This document shows, one piece after another, positions 24,491-36,473 of a DNA stretch of 64,000 nt. Under the pieces are notes generated by a model. It had not been told where the DNA came from and did no database searches. It saw only the letters and a list, made by a program, of their open reading frames with translations. The translations under genes were made by a program, and so were the position numbers. Position 1 is the first letter of the stretch, and the number at the start of each line of letters is the position of its first letter. This DNA is from Limnoperna fortunei (Eukaryota > Mollusca > Bivalvia > Mytilida > Modiolidae): the NCBI GenBank assembly GCA_944474755.1, contig OX104115.1, positions 50,647,648 through 50,711,647 on the forward strand, read 5' to 3'.

Positions 24491-25329
24491 ATTCAAATGA
24501 ATATTTCTGAAACTGGAAAGAAATTGGTTCCATAGAACAAAAAAAGGTTAAAAACAAAATTTAAATATAAACAGGTACAAAATGAACAAGTCAAATCTAA
24601 ATGCTTTTAGGTGGCATAAATTAAAATCAATTTACCTGTATTAAGTTTTCGTAGCACTCTTCAGAAAGCTCAAAAGAACTTGTCTACTATTAGTTCCTGC
24701 TCTGATTGATCGGATTAGTGTCACATTAACTTTCAGACAATGGCTAAATTGTGTTTTAACATTTTATTTTAAAAATATACGTTTATGATCCACTTTCGTC
24801 ATTTTATGTTTAATTGTATACTTCAATCGATTAGCTACTTTTGTTGTTCACCACTAAAAGGGTTTCTAATTTCAAGTGACTTGGAGTATTGGTAAATGCG
24901 ATAAATCATACAAGATCGATATACTGTAGAATAACTTTAGACATTTCAAAAACATAACAACTTAGTGCAATCATAGGTATTTACAGATCGAATTAACAAC
25001 AGACATTTAAAGCATTTAGGTATTTGTGTATTGCTTAATTAAACCGTCGGGAAGTTTTAATCCACCCGTCAATCACAGAGGAGGGGCCAAAGAGAGGGTC
25101 TTGCTTGAGTACACAATTCAAAAATCGAAGAGCACAGGCAAACGACCCCAAAGGCGTGTTTAAAACCTAGACATACACGTACCAAAATAAATAAACAAAC
25201 AAAAGAATAAAATTAGACACCGGAGGAAAGAAGATAACGAATGATAATCGAAGCTAAAGCAACACAAAACCTCTGACTGAACTCGGGTGGTTAGCAATTC
25301 CTGTTTGAAATGTTGCCCCAGTAGATAAA

Positions 25330-25575
25330 ATATATTGACCTGTATTAGCTACCACATATGTCCTGAAGTCATATATTGACCTGTATTAGCGACCACATAT
25401 GTCCTGAAGTCATATATTGACATGTATTAGCTACCACATATGTCCTGAAGTCATATATTGACCTGTGTTAGCTACCACATATGTCCTGAAGTCATATATT
25501 GACCTGTATTAGCTACCACATATGTCCTGAAGTCATATATTGATCTGTATTAGCTACCACATATGTCCTGAAGTA
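25330..25575. repeat. 41-bp tandem repeat, six copies
   Basis: Six near-identical 41-bp units, 246 bp in all, built from TATTGACCTGTATTAGC and TACCACATATGTCCTGAAG. It lies 265 bp upstream of the start codon of the gene at 25841. Confidence 0.9.
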
Positions 25576-25786
25576 TATTTTTAGAATTGTTCATTTTAAC
25601 ATTTCTTAACATAATACAATGTTTACAGCTGTATATAGATAACCTTTAAAAAGAGTCATGATTTTTTAACAAACAATTAAATGCATTATCACTTGTGAAA
25701 CCAAATATTAAGAATGAAAAAAAAATAAATCAGTTTTGAATGTGATATTTTGTTCAGCTCTATTTGTTTTTATGAATTATACAAAA

Positions 25787-25794
25787 TATAAATA
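25787..25794 (+). promoter_or_regulatory. TATA box of the gene at 25841
   Basis: TATAAATA 54 bp before the ATG, followed by GGCAGA. Spacing allows a transcription start near 25815-25820 and a very short 5' UTR. Confidence 0.55.
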
Positions 25795-25840
25795 GGCAGA
25801 CAAAGGAACTGCCATTTTTATTTTCATTAAACCACTGAAA

Positions 25841-26972
25841 ATGAACAAATCAAAACCCGTTAAATTTAAAGAAGTTACAGACGAAATTTTAGATCGTTTT
25901 ATTCACATACCTTATTGGCATCGACAGGAAGTGTTGAGGGAATGGAGGAGGTAAGAATGAGGTTTCGGGTTATTACAGGAAGTGTCGAGGGAATGGAGGA
26001 GGTAAGAATTGGGTGACGGGTTATTACAGGAAGTGTTGAGAGAATGGAGGAGGTAAGAATGAGGTGACGGGTTAGTACAGGAAGTGTTGAGGGAATGGGG
26101 AGGTCTGAGTTAATGGGTTATAAAAATATTTGACATTGATGATCAAAAGCACCACATAGCAAATTAGAAATACAGCTGATGTCCACCACTGCAAATCTTT
26201 GTAAAACGATGAAGTCAAAATATATACCTCCCCCCTAAAACTAATAAAGCTGAACAATTGCTTAAATGGCGTTTTAAATTCTATTGAGACAAACAAACAA
26301 TAAATTCTTAAAACGTGTTGCAAATATTAATTAATATTTGTATTTTTTAGCAACAAAGTCTTCAGTCCATTGGACTTGAAGGAGATGGAGTTGGATGCAT
26401 TGAAACAAGACGCCAACAGACACATGGGAAGGTTAAATGGCCTAAAAATGCGTTATATGGACTGGTTCTCACGAAAACAGAACTCCTTTCTAGAATCCCT
26501 TAAACTAATCCATTTATTGGCTGCTCAGTTACTACCTAAGGAGGTAAACACAATAAACCATTACAGAAAAGTAATAAATATGGCCCGAAAATTTCCAAGA
26601 AATGGTACACCTCGTGACGGAAGCACATCTAAAATGGAAGAATTCTTAATGTTTTGGGACGAATGGTATATGTTGAAATTAGAAAATGACGTTCTTTATG
26701 CTAGAGTTTGTGATTTCTGTAAAAGTGTCAGAAGACTTAGACAACAGGGGTTAAAGGACGAGGTAGACCGATTACATTATCGTTTAAACCTTATTAGTTC
26801 TGAAGATTATGACTTTACTCATATAACCAACGAGCGACACAACTTATTCACATACAAGGTAGCTTTACATGATCACAAGTACCACGGACTTGTTAGCTTT
26901 ATACCATATTTAATTAGTTATGCCACAAAGCTGGCCTATTGGTCAGGTAAACTTCATATAGAAGTGCTATAA
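25841..26972 (+). CDS. Two-exon gene for an unrecognised 243-residue protein
   Basis: I do not recognise the family. Exon 1 is 25841-25950 (MNKSKPVKFKEVTDEILD to VLREWR), with a GTAAGA donor. Exon 2 follows TATTTTTTAG and is 26351-26972, starting NKVFSPLDLKEMELDALK; the split codon AG+C gives Ser37. The start has A at -3 (GAAAATG) and sits just downstream of a TATA box. No signal peptide or membrane segment is evident. The product is basic, rich in charged and aromatic residues (for example MRYMDWFSRKQN, FLMFWDEWYMLKLEND), predicted mostly helical, with few cysteines (CDFC). Matching splice phases, a long open second exon and a TATA box support a real gene. A 51-bp tandem repeat covers its exon-1 end. 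Function is unknown. Confidence 0.7.
25924..26103 (+). repeat. 51-bp tandem repeat duplicating an exon end and 5' splice site
   Basis: Copies start at 25924, 25975, 26026 and (partial) 26077, exactly 51 bp apart. Each of the first three contains GGAATGGAGGAGGTAAGAA, that is, the last 27 coding bases of exon 1 plus its donor at 25951, 26002 or 26053. The fourth has lost the GT. Confidence 0.9.
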
Positions 26973-27306
26973 ACTATCTCTATATAATCTGTGATTCGCT
27001 AAACTGGTTCAGTTAACAAGGTTTATTTCCTGCTGTTACCGGTAGTCTGTTGGTGTTAACCAATTAAATGGATTTTAAACCCCCTTAGTCATATAAACCT
27101 CAGTATTATAGCACAACCGTTTTTTTTGTTAAGTTGTAGGTGTTTGTTGTTCTGATTGAAAACTATGTAACCCATCATTAAAGCAATATACCAAATGTGT
27201 ATGTATACCAAAGCTAACGAAATACTCAGCAAACAGTTGTCAATGTTTTAGAAAATCACGACAATTTGTTACATGTATATATTTATATATTTTGGTCACT
27301 TCTACC

Positions 27307-27312
27307 AATAAA
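27307..27312 (+). terminator. Possible polyadenylation signal for the gene at 25841
   Basis: AATAAA 335 bp after the stop codon, in AT-rich sequence where such hexamers can occur by chance. Confidence 0.35.
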
Positions 27313-27550
27313 AGACAACCACAAAGTTTCGCAGCAATACATATAAACTTGCGCCAACCACAAAAATTGATGTAAATTTATATTTGTTACAAAGCAACCA
27401 TAGAAATAGTATCTGTCTTAAATTTATATGGGGTAACATATTTACATTTTACTAGAAATACTTATATTGTTTTAAAAAGACCCATATTCAGTTGGTTCTT
27501 AAAACAAAGAAAATACTTATTTGCAGTATAACGTATGACTGAAAATCTAG

Positions 27551-27614
27551 CATCCTCATAAGTCAGGGTTTCTGTGTCCACATGTGAACACAGAAACCCT
27601 GACTTGTGAGGATG
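27551..27614. mobile_element. 64-bp fold-back insertion with 9-11-bp flanking duplication
   Basis: CATCCTCATAAGTCAGGGTT and its complement AACCCTGACTTGTGAGGATG form a ~28-bp stem around a CATG centre. Direct repeats TGAAAATCTAG lie at 27540-27550 and 27612-27622, overlapping the stem end. The arm matches the unit of the minisatellite at 28595-28985 (ACCCTGACTTGTGAGGA). Confidence 0.75.
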
Positions 27615-28594
27615 AAAATCTAGTACATAAATTACAGTTGTGACATTCAGTTACAGCAAATTGTTACAGATACCAAGGCTTGGTGTCCTACGTCTGTCGT
27701 CGTCTGTTTTTTGTTGTGTTGTTAATTTTGTATTACTAGTTCACATTTCTGTGCTGACTTGTTCTGTGATTTTTATGATGTCATGTGATAATAAATTATT
27801 TATTTTTGTAATATTTTTTAAGTTGTGAATTATGTTAGTCAATAAAGGGGGCCTTGGTGGCAAAGATAGCCCTGGCCATTTATTGACCGAAAACCATGGT
27901 CAGACATTATAACATAGCCACCATGTTCATTTGTAAGCCCGACGACACGTTGTAAAAACAGAAACAAAAAGACCAAACAAAAGAAAAGAAACAAAACAAA
28001 TACAACACACTCACTCACACACACACAAACCCTAAAACGAAACATTTGAAAAAAAGCCATTTGACAAGAACGAGGCGTTATCAAAGTGAACAAGAGATGA
28101 AAAACTACACAATTACAAATTCATGGGTACAATAACTTACAAACACAAGAACATCTAACACTAAAACACAAAAAAAACCCAAATTAAAATAACACTTATC
28201 CATCCTAACACAGTGGTGGCACCAACTATTTGTGATTGGTATTCATAATATGCTTAACTGCGATAAAAGTCGTGCTACAGTAAAGTTAAGCGCGAGCTCA
28301 CGTACAAGAGTATAGAGGAAAGTAAGTCCCCCAAGATTATCCGTCACAGCCTGTGTACCCATAACTATCATGATGGTTACCGTACAATTTATACAGGACC
28401 TCAACTCGACTGCCACAAATCATTGCTATGTCAGTTAAGTAAACCGAAATATTTTATAAGTTTTTAAATATATACACCAGATATACAACATAGAAATGAA
28501 AAAAAAAATTTTTGAAAAAATTGAAAAGGTCAGAAAACAAATTGAAATAATGATAGAACACGCCAGTGTGGACTCATAAACACTGACTTGTAAT

Positions 28595-28985
28595 CACATT
28601 AACCTTTAATTGTTAGGACGCCTGCTGACACATAAAGTCAAGACGCATGTTAAGAGGACGTGAATTTCCACGTAAATCCCGACTTGTGGTGATGCTTGTT
28701 GACACATAATTCCTGACTCGTGAGGAAGCGTGTTGACATATAACCCTGATTTGTGAGGACGCGCATGACACATAAACGACCTGTGAGGATTCCCGCTGAT
28801 ATAAACACATGATTTGTGAAAACGCGTGTTAACACACAAACCCTGACTTTTGAGGACGCGTTTTGACACAAAAACCATGACTTTTGAGGACGCGTTTGAC
28901 ACAAAAACCCTGACTGTGATGACACATTTTAAGACAAAAACCCCGACTTGCGAGGACGCGACTTGTGCGGATGGTAAATGAATGG
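28595..28985. repeat. Degenerate ~37-bp minisatellite (CCCTGACTTGTGAGGACGCG unit)
   Basis: About ten units of the form CTGACTTGTGAGGACGCG plus TGTTGACACATAAAC, with many substitutions and indels. A 129-codon minus-strand open frame here is an artefact of the repeat. Confidence 0.8.
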
Positions 28986-29775
28986 TAAGAATCAAATTAA
29001 TGTACTATAAATATACAGAATTTTAAATATGTGGATGTTCGGTACGTATTGTGTACCAGAAACATTTATAAAAAATAAATATAAATTATGGCAAGTTGAA
29101 CTTAATCAAACAGTTAACTTTATTTACTGTCAAAATACTGTTCAAATATTGGTGTTTTTATGTGAACACAATCTCATTATTTTTTCATATGAACACAATT
29201 TCTGTTCAAATAACGGGTGTATTTTATCCTTACAAAATTACTTCCGAAGAAATATTTGTATGTATTTTTACAAATTTTATAGCAAACATGCAATGTTTAA
29301 ATGTACAAAATCCACATAGAGTACATGGCATGACGTAGTAGCCAATACCCGCGTTACCAAACCGTGTACTTTTAATACTTGTTCATTTTGTAGAAAGGTG
29401 AATAATTATACATGTCTCGTGGTTTGCTTACGACAACACGTCAATCAACTTGTTTGACGTAAAAATATTACTTTATGTGTAAGCAGCTTACAAGTTTACA
29501 AATAAGACAATTATTTTAATTACGCAGGGTGGTTAATGATTTTACAGTTTCATAAGTAAACAAAAAGTCATTTTACGGTAAAATCAGTTTTTACAAGTGA
29601 AACTTGTTATTACACGTAAACATAGGCGAAGCACCCTGACAAATAGCGGTACCGGGTCGATTAAGGGTCGGCAAACCGTTTACCTTGAAGGGGCGTTCCA
29701 TGTCCTATTATATGTCACTTAAAAAAAATGCACTGTCGAGAGATCGTAACGGTTGCTGTTGTATATTTATCAAAT

Positions 29776-29903
29776 AAGGACTTTTTACGAGGTCAATACG
29801 TAGTTATATGGACCGTGGAGGAAAATATTGACAGGACGAAGTCCGAGGTCAATATTTTTCTACAGGTCCATATAACTAAGTATTGACAGAGTAAAAAGTC
29901 CTT
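29776..29903. repeat. Long imperfect inverted repeat (~60-bp arms)
   Basis: AAGGACTTTTTAC with GGTCAATAC and TAGTTATATGGACC on the left is repeated in reverse complement on the right, around the centre GGACGAAGTCC. Nested inside the 29621-30386 element. Confidence 0.85.
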
Positions 29904-29964
29904 AATTGTTATATTACATATGAATTTTTCTCTATTTATTTAAATTTAGAATAATGAGTCGGAA

Positions 29965-30135
29965 GAGTATATCCGGATCTATTTTTAGAAACAAGCCTTA
30001 AATATGCTTTATAAATAGTAACATATCCGGATCTATTTTTAGAAACAAGCCTTAAATATGCTTTATAAATAGTAACATGCCTTAAATATGCTTTAAAAAT
30101 AGTAACCAGCCTTAAATATGCTTTAAAAATAGAAT
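29965..30135. repeat. Short tandem duplications (GCCTTAAATATGCTTTAAAAATAG)
   Basis: CCTTAAATATGCTTTA occurs four times. The first two copies also carry ATATCCGGATCTATTTTTAG, so a ~54-bp and then a ~36-bp unit were duplicated. Confidence 0.75.
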
Positions 30136-31918
30136 ATATACACAGAATATTTTGGGGGACCACGTGACTAAATAATCCAATGAAAATGTAAGAATCATAA
30201 ACCATATGTAATATTAAAAGTTATTTAAAAATATATATATATTTATGCTAAACGTTTCACAAATTAAAGAGTATATGTAATAAAATTTTATCACTTTTTA
30301 TTTCAAATGACAAAAAACTGGTACGGTTTTCCGTAACAGCAATTTAAAGTGGTACGGTCGGTACCGTACCGCTTGCTATGCCTATGGTAAAATAAAACGT
30401 TTACGACGAAAAAATTATATATTTGATTGGTGGCTAAGGTTTATGAATTTAAATGTTTTACTCTTAAAAAAAATTCACACGTTATATGACCCTGATAGTC
30501 GACAATTTCCGTAAGCTTATTCATATAAAATATATAATGCAATCAGTTCGAAGTTATTAATAAAAGCTTCACTACCAGTGAGATTGGTCCTTAGTAGTTG
30601 GGTTGCATATCTTTTTTGTAAAATCTAAATCATATATCATTAGTGTAAATTTATGGTGAGTTTTAGTAGATTGTAAACAGTAAACAATGCATACTCCCAA
30701 TATACAATCAACATCTGAAAAAAAGATGTCAAATGATTATCACCTGCTACAAAGCGAGAGATAAACAAAATATCCTGACGTTCCCTCCAAAATGGTTGCC
30801 GGGGCATTATCTTTAGTACTATAAATGGAAGACACAATAAATTGTGTCCCGTGAAAGAGTCAAGGCCGATGTAGTTATTCTAAAAAATAGTTGTTACTTA
30901 TCAACTATAAATGACACTCTTCCTATCTAAAAACGATGTAACATTTTATAGGCCTTGTTTGCAAACCGGGATTCTTCAAACCAAAAATTAAAGCAATGAA
31001 AAATTAGACAAAGTAATTAAAAATAACTGAAATGACTATGATTATTAGACATATATAATGCATAATTATGCATAAAATAATTTGTGTTTATTTTGTCTAA
31101 ATCATTTCCATATACCCTGTACTACAGTTAGCTGCATATATTATTGTAGCTGTTAGCAGGAACATGTAATAAAGTTATACTAGTCCCAACTGTTAGTGTT
31201 TTGAATGAAAAATAAGTTTTTGGTTTATTTCTATTTAGTCCATCATTTACTATTCAACCCAATTTTTGGAAAAGCAGCAACTAAATGTTCAGTCTAGCTA
31301 GTAAATGTACAATTTCATTTTTAAATGACTTGTTTGGTATTGGTCATCTTTGATCTAGGACATGATACTCTCTACAAAAATGGCACATATTTAAGGACTA
31401 TACAAGACAAATTTGTCTTTGATTGGCGTAATATATAAAAAGCTTACAATGTTAAAAGGTTAGCAATTGAAGAAGGACAAAAAAGACTTCAAGTAATGGC
31501 AATAAGTACACAGGAACTACATGTATATCCCTTTGAGGTAACATGAAATTTAAGTATCATGTGATTTCTTTTATTGCCTATCAGATCTAAACTTTCTCAT
31601 AATTAAACTTTGGTGGTCTGTAAGAAAAGGCTGATAATCATAATTCTATGTAAACATTAAAATTATTTATAATACTCCTCATATTAAATCAATCACAGGT
31701 AACAATAAGAAGGAAAGCTTGAAAACAGGACTTAACTAACTGTTCTAGCAGTTTCTCACCTTATTGATTCAACCCTAACTTACACTTAATGAATACTGGA
31801 AACACTGTAATTTCTTATATATAACTCTAGATGAGGTAAGAATAATTTAAATGTCTTGTGTACAGATCTACAATATTATTACCTTGCATTGTCAGAAGAT
31901 ACAATCACTCTTTCATTG

Positions 31919-32185
31919 GGGGCCGCGGTGGCCGAGTGGTTAAGGTAGTTCGTCTACTATTGATCACATGGCCTGTCAACACTGAGATTGTGGGTTCAAT
32001 TCTCACTGCAGGCAGGGAGTACTCGACCCCAATCTTAATTGACAAGGATTGCCAGTTTTCCTACCGCAGGTTGGGGGTTCTCTCCGGGTACTAAGGCTTT
32101 CTCCCCCAATAAAAACTGGACGGCATGATATAGTTGAAAAATTGCTGAAAGTAGCGTTAAAGCACCATTCAAACAAGCCAATAAA
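31919..32185 (+). mobile_element. tRNA-derived SINE with 13-bp TSD
   Basis: The head has a Leu/Ser-type A box (TGGCCGAGTGGTTAAGG, about 31929) and a B box (GGGTTCAATTC at 31992-32002). The body contains CCAGTTTTCCTACCGC and AAAAACTGGACGGCATG and the tail is AATTGCTGAAAGTAGCGTTAAA. CACTCTTTCATTG is duplicated at 31906-31918 and 32186-32198. It is not a functional tRNA gene: no cloverleaf acceptor stem closes after the B box. It inserted about 200 bp past the ALG11 stop codon. Confidence 0.9.
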
Positions 32186-32392
32186 CACTCTTTCATTGTG
32201 ATGTGCCACACTTGTACTTAAGTAGAATTTGTGTTATCTTACCAGGTTAACACACAGAAGATGAAAAAAAATGCATTGAATGATAATTTGAGTATGTACA
32301 TGTATATGTACCATAATTCTATGTAAACATTTTCAGATCTTCATTATCTGAATGTCAGGTACTGTATTATAAAATTCACATCGTAGCACAAA

Positions 32393-32682
32393 TCAAAACT
32401 TTGATAATGTTTCTACAAAAATGGATTCGCTTACAGACAGAAATTCTTTTTCAAATTTGTCTTCACTAAATCGGTCTACAGATTCTCTAGCATTTTCCAT
32501 AATTTTCAATCTTTCTTCCTTTGTAAGATTAAATATAGTTTTCATAGCACAAGCATATGATTCTACATCATCTGCTAGAAATCCTGTCTTCTGCTGATTA
32601 AATTTGGTTACAATGTCCAATTTAGGTCCTCCTGAATTATGGGCGAGAACGACAGTTCCTGCTGCCATTAACTCAACAACAC
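32393..32682 (-). CDS. ALG11: ALG11 last exon
   Basis: Follows GGAATTTAG on the minus strand, completes a split Gly codon and reads [19 protein letters not shown] through [15 protein letters not shown] to a TGA at 32393-32395. It holds the second Glu of EX7E and the donor-sugar binding loop. Confidence 0.95.
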
Positions 32683-35499
32683 CTAAATTCCAAAAAAGAT
32701 TAAATGGGTTCCTTGAAACTTAATCACATCAATGATAAATGTACATGTCGAAACATATTAACATATTATGTAAATAAGGAAATGACAATACTATTGCAAT
32801 AAATGCAGGAACACCTAAAATACCAACTATATACATGTATTAAGCCTCTTGTCATGTATGGATCTGAAATGATATTAATAGTGAACTTTCAAATTAAGGA
32901 AATCAATAAGGAAATGTAAATGTACACAGATAAAAGACGATAGCCTGGAAATTAGCAGATCACACCATCAATGATCCTAGAAAATGCAAGGAAGCTGGCA
33001 GATAAAAAACTACATTAAGAGGCTCCACTAGAAGTATACAAACAAAACTAAAATGAGCCAAAATGTCTAATTTTGGTTCCAATAAACCAGAATATATGTT
33101 AAACTACTTAATTTATTAGATGTAGAACCATCCAATTAAAGAATTGTCTATCTCCAGAAAGCAGTGGTCATCTTATGTGAAGAGTTAGGCTATAAAATAT
33201 AATATGTTGTTTAAACAGTCTAATTTGTAAATTTGACAAATTGAGCCAAGCAGAAAAACACTAGATGCACAATATGGGTATGTTAGTGTAAAACACTACG
33301 TTGATCAAATTTTCAGCCATATTATGGCATCCAGTTTTAGTGATGATGGAAGCCAGACTACCCTGAATAAACCTTATCTTCAGTAGGGAAACTGGTGTTA
33401 TAATATGTAGTTTGCTTGTGTTGCTTCTTTGAAAAGTTATTTCCCTTGCACCACAGTAAATAATCTTACCTATTCCAAAATGTTCATTCCACATTGTATG
33501 AATTCCTATGATTGATTTTGACATCAGGTCTTTCAGTTCATCAAAGTTAACATTAAGTTTAAATTCCACATAATCTTCTACCTTTACTTTGGAACACATT
33601 TGTTTTAATTCCTCTACCCTTTTAGAATCACCTTCATTACGACAACTTCCCACCAGTAACAGTTTGTAGTTCTTCCTATCATTCTCTTCAAGTGAGGAAA
33701 GAAATTTACAAAATGAAGAAATTTGTAGACAGTGATCTTTTTCGGGTCTAAACTGTGCAATTGAAATTATTATTTTTGATAACTGAGATTTCTCTAGTGA
33801 AAGTTTGGTAAATTCTGCTATATCACACGGTGGATATATTATAAATGTTTTGTTTGGACTGTGCCATAGTTGCTTAATGTGCTCATACGTCCACGTGGAA
33901 TTCACCATTATTATGTCAGATTTCCTTCCCATGATTCCATATAAACATGCAAACAATCTGTAATACTGTAATTTAGCAAAACTTAAAACTGGGCTCCTGG
34001 ATATAAATGAAGCATTGTTGTGAGCTTGAGTTCTATTGGCTACTCGCTGTAGCATATCGGTACTTATGGTAGGATAATGTACATAACTAACCGTTTTACT
34101 GTCTCCTAAATATTTAAATAAGGGTAATGTAAATGCATAACCCATGCTATCTATGTATATATCAGGAACAAAGGCCAGTAGAGCTTCCAATCCCAAAACC
34201 ATGGATCCAAAACTTTGTCCAAGCAAAGTAAAATATGGATATTTTTCTGCTTCAACCCATTGTCGTCTTTTTAAAACTATAAATTCAACTGGAGACTTTA
34301 ATACAATATTAAACCTCTGTCTGGCTTTATCCAGTATTTCTTGGCCAGTTGTATCAGTATCTCCAGTGTAAACAATACATTGAACTTTGGGATATCTGTA
34401 AACAAAGAGCATCTTAACATCTTATCAAATTTACTTCAAGATACATGTAGGTGTGATTATAAATTAATTAGATTCATCAATTTCTGAAATCAAATCTTAA
34501 TTTTTTTTTAAAATTCAGACTGGATATTTGTCACCCACTATACTTGATATACATGTAACTAAAAATAGAAACCATGATTAGTTATGCAGCAATGACATTC
34601 ATACACTTGTGTGAGCAACATAACTGAATATGCTGAAACTTTATTTTTTCATGTCTGTTACCATTCAACAAATCTTATGTCTATACAAATTGCATGTTCA
34701 TGCATATATCTTCTATTCTGTTTAGCTGAAAAGAAAGGATTTCTGTGGAAGAATTAAATAAAACCCATACTGCTAAAACTTCAAGCCATCAGCATGCCAT
34801 TTTAAGGTCAATTACTGGAAAAAAAAACATAATTTGAAAATTGTAAATTCTAGGACACAAAATGATTTGTTAATGCAAAATTTGACTCATTTCATCACGA
34901 GGAAGTGGATTATTGACAATAAGTCACAATTTTTCAAGAGTTGTTATTTAATTACAGGTACATGTATTACAGTAATGAGTTCAGGATAATCTTTTACACT
35001 TACTAAAAGTTTTAAATTGAATTATCTAGCTTTATGATGTAAAGATTAGAGGATATTGATAGCAGAACATAAACTAAAATACAGTTCGCACTTGTTGCAA
35101 TGTCACCTTTTAGACCAGGTTTAATTAGGGTGATATGTTAGAGTGTTGTATAGAATGAAGAAATTTATTTGGAAAAGTAGACTTCAGAAACTACTGGCAA
35201 CAAGTTAAGACTGCCATAATAGTGGGTATAATAATGAAAGAATACTGGAAAATTTTAACTGAATTGTTCTGTATAACTTCTTACTTTTTTTGAAGAGCTC
35301 TAATAGCAGTCCACAAAACTCTCTCTCCTCCACCTCCTGCATTGCAATATGGATGGAAAAATCCAACTACTACAGTTCTCTCCCCTTTTGAATTCTTCCT
35401 TAAGTGAGGCAGTTGTTTCTTAGACCTCTGTTTTATTAAATACTTCAGTAACCGTGGTAAACATATCACTATACATACTATAATAAGGTACATGTACAT
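32393..35499 (-). CDS. ALG11: ALG11, GDP-Man:Man3GlcNAc2-PP-dolichol alpha-1,2-mannosyltransferase
   Basis: GT4-family enzyme on the cytosolic face of the ER. It adds the fourth and fifth mannoses (both alpha-1,2) to the dolichol-linked N-glycan precursor. Three minus-strand exons join in phase: 35499-35285, 34395-33470 and 32682-32393, giving 476 residues (human 492). An N-terminal membrane segment (residues 4-19) precedes the signature [17 protein letters not shown] (47-63). Also conserved are [29 protein letters not shown] and MWNEHFGIG, then VVELMAAGT and [13 protein letters not shown]. The EX7E motif (E-H-F-G-I-G-V-V-E) is intact but split by the second intron. The start is the first Met after an acceptor at 35525-35526; the frame stays open upstream, so a further 5' exon could add residues. 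Confidence 0.96.
33470..34395 (-). CDS. ALG11: ALG11 middle exon
   Basis: Starts after TTTGTTTACAG, completing the Lys codon before [12 protein letters not shown], and ends ...TMWNEHFGI plus G before GTAAG. It carries most of both Rossmann-like domains. Beyond the donor the frame stays open by chance for about 70 codons. Confidence 0.96.
35285..35499 (-). CDS. ALG11: ALG11 first coding exon
   Basis: [18 protein letters not shown] membrane anchor, a basic stretch (LIKQRSKKQ), then the [10 protein letters not shown] signature to ALQK; the last two bases AA join the next exon. The donor is GTAAGA. Upstream of the ATG the exon continues to an acceptor at 35525-35526. Confidence 0.9.
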
Positions 35500-36473
35500 G
35501 TTTAACAATGATGGCTGATTAAATCTGAAAATATAAATCATTCATAATATTATTTCATAAAATTTCAGAGTAACCTGTTCAAATATTATACATCCAGTAT
35601 TTGCAATATTTCAACTACTGTTTATTCAGGACATTTAAAATAATAAAGTTTCCTTATAATTTAATTTAACAAAATAATAATAAAAAACCCAGAGGCATTT
35701 GAATTTAACGTAACATACATTAATGCTGGCCAAAGCAAGACCGTCAACAAAACTTTGGTTAATATATAGTTGTACATCATTAATGAGTTTTCGAGACTCA
35801 TAGTAAGTTTGCACATACAACTTCTCATAAAAATGCTTGCAAAATATAACAAACAAGAATTTACGACAGCACAAGATGAAATGTGTAAAATAAATGTGTT
35901 GGGATTATATTTTTTAGTATTTTTCTTAACTTTCAGTTTTAATATAATACATAAGTTTTGTAGTTGCTAATTTCTTTAACGCACAGTGTAAACATTTGTC
36001 AAATGACATCAATTATAGGATCAGCTCAGGGACATACTAGTAGATGCAAGCAAGACTAGTTACATTGTGGATTCACAAAATAACTAGGGTGTGGGGGCAT
36101 GTAATAGCGTATAGGCAGCTTTGCACCTACAGCCCATGAAGCACTTGCTTGGTACGCTAAAATTACTTATGTCCTCGTCATGCTTATTTGGAAATTCTTT
36201 CCGATTTTATTGTTTTATATAATTATTAGATAAAAAGTGTTTGCCTTAATAATATAAAATGTAATTAAAGTTTGGAATCGTATCGTTCCAGGCAAATACA
36301 TAACTTCGTTTTCCTAAGACAGTAGCACAAAGGATGCCAAATTTTCATGTCAACGATAAACTACATGATGCATCGTACACCAATTTTGTTTATTATTATC
36401 TGCGTCATGACTACCATCTGTAGAATATTTGGAAGTCAAAATTGTTTTTTTTATGCATAAAATATTCTAGACG

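Larger units (their letters stand above)
29621..30386. mobile_element. TIR transposon, 5-bp TSD GTAAA, containing a fold-back
   Basis: 766 bp. The left end is CATAGGCGAAGCACC; the right end reversed is CATAGGCATAGCAAGC. GTAAA flanks it at 29616-29620 and 30387-30391. The subterminal regions hold GGTACCG-type palindromes. No transposase seen; non-autonomous. Superfamily not determined. Confidence 0.6.

Noticed and set aside
26370..26370. TTG or internal start for the gene at 25841
   Set aside because: The frame extends upstream to a good acceptor at 26350 and joins a phase-matched exon beginning with ATG at 25841.
28606..28995. 129-codon minus-strand open frame with Cys/Val-rich repeats
   Set aside because: It is the translation of the ~37-bp minisatellite; unit length changes break any consistent repeat protein.
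31929..32002. Functional tRNA gene
   Set aside because: A and B boxes are present but there is no closing acceptor stem; the element has a SINE body and a TSD.
35635..35874. 79-codon minus-strand open frame upstream of ALG11, as an N-terminal ALG11 exon
   Set aside because: Its sequence does not resemble the ALG11 N-terminus, and no donor joining it in frame to the acceptor at 35525 was evident.
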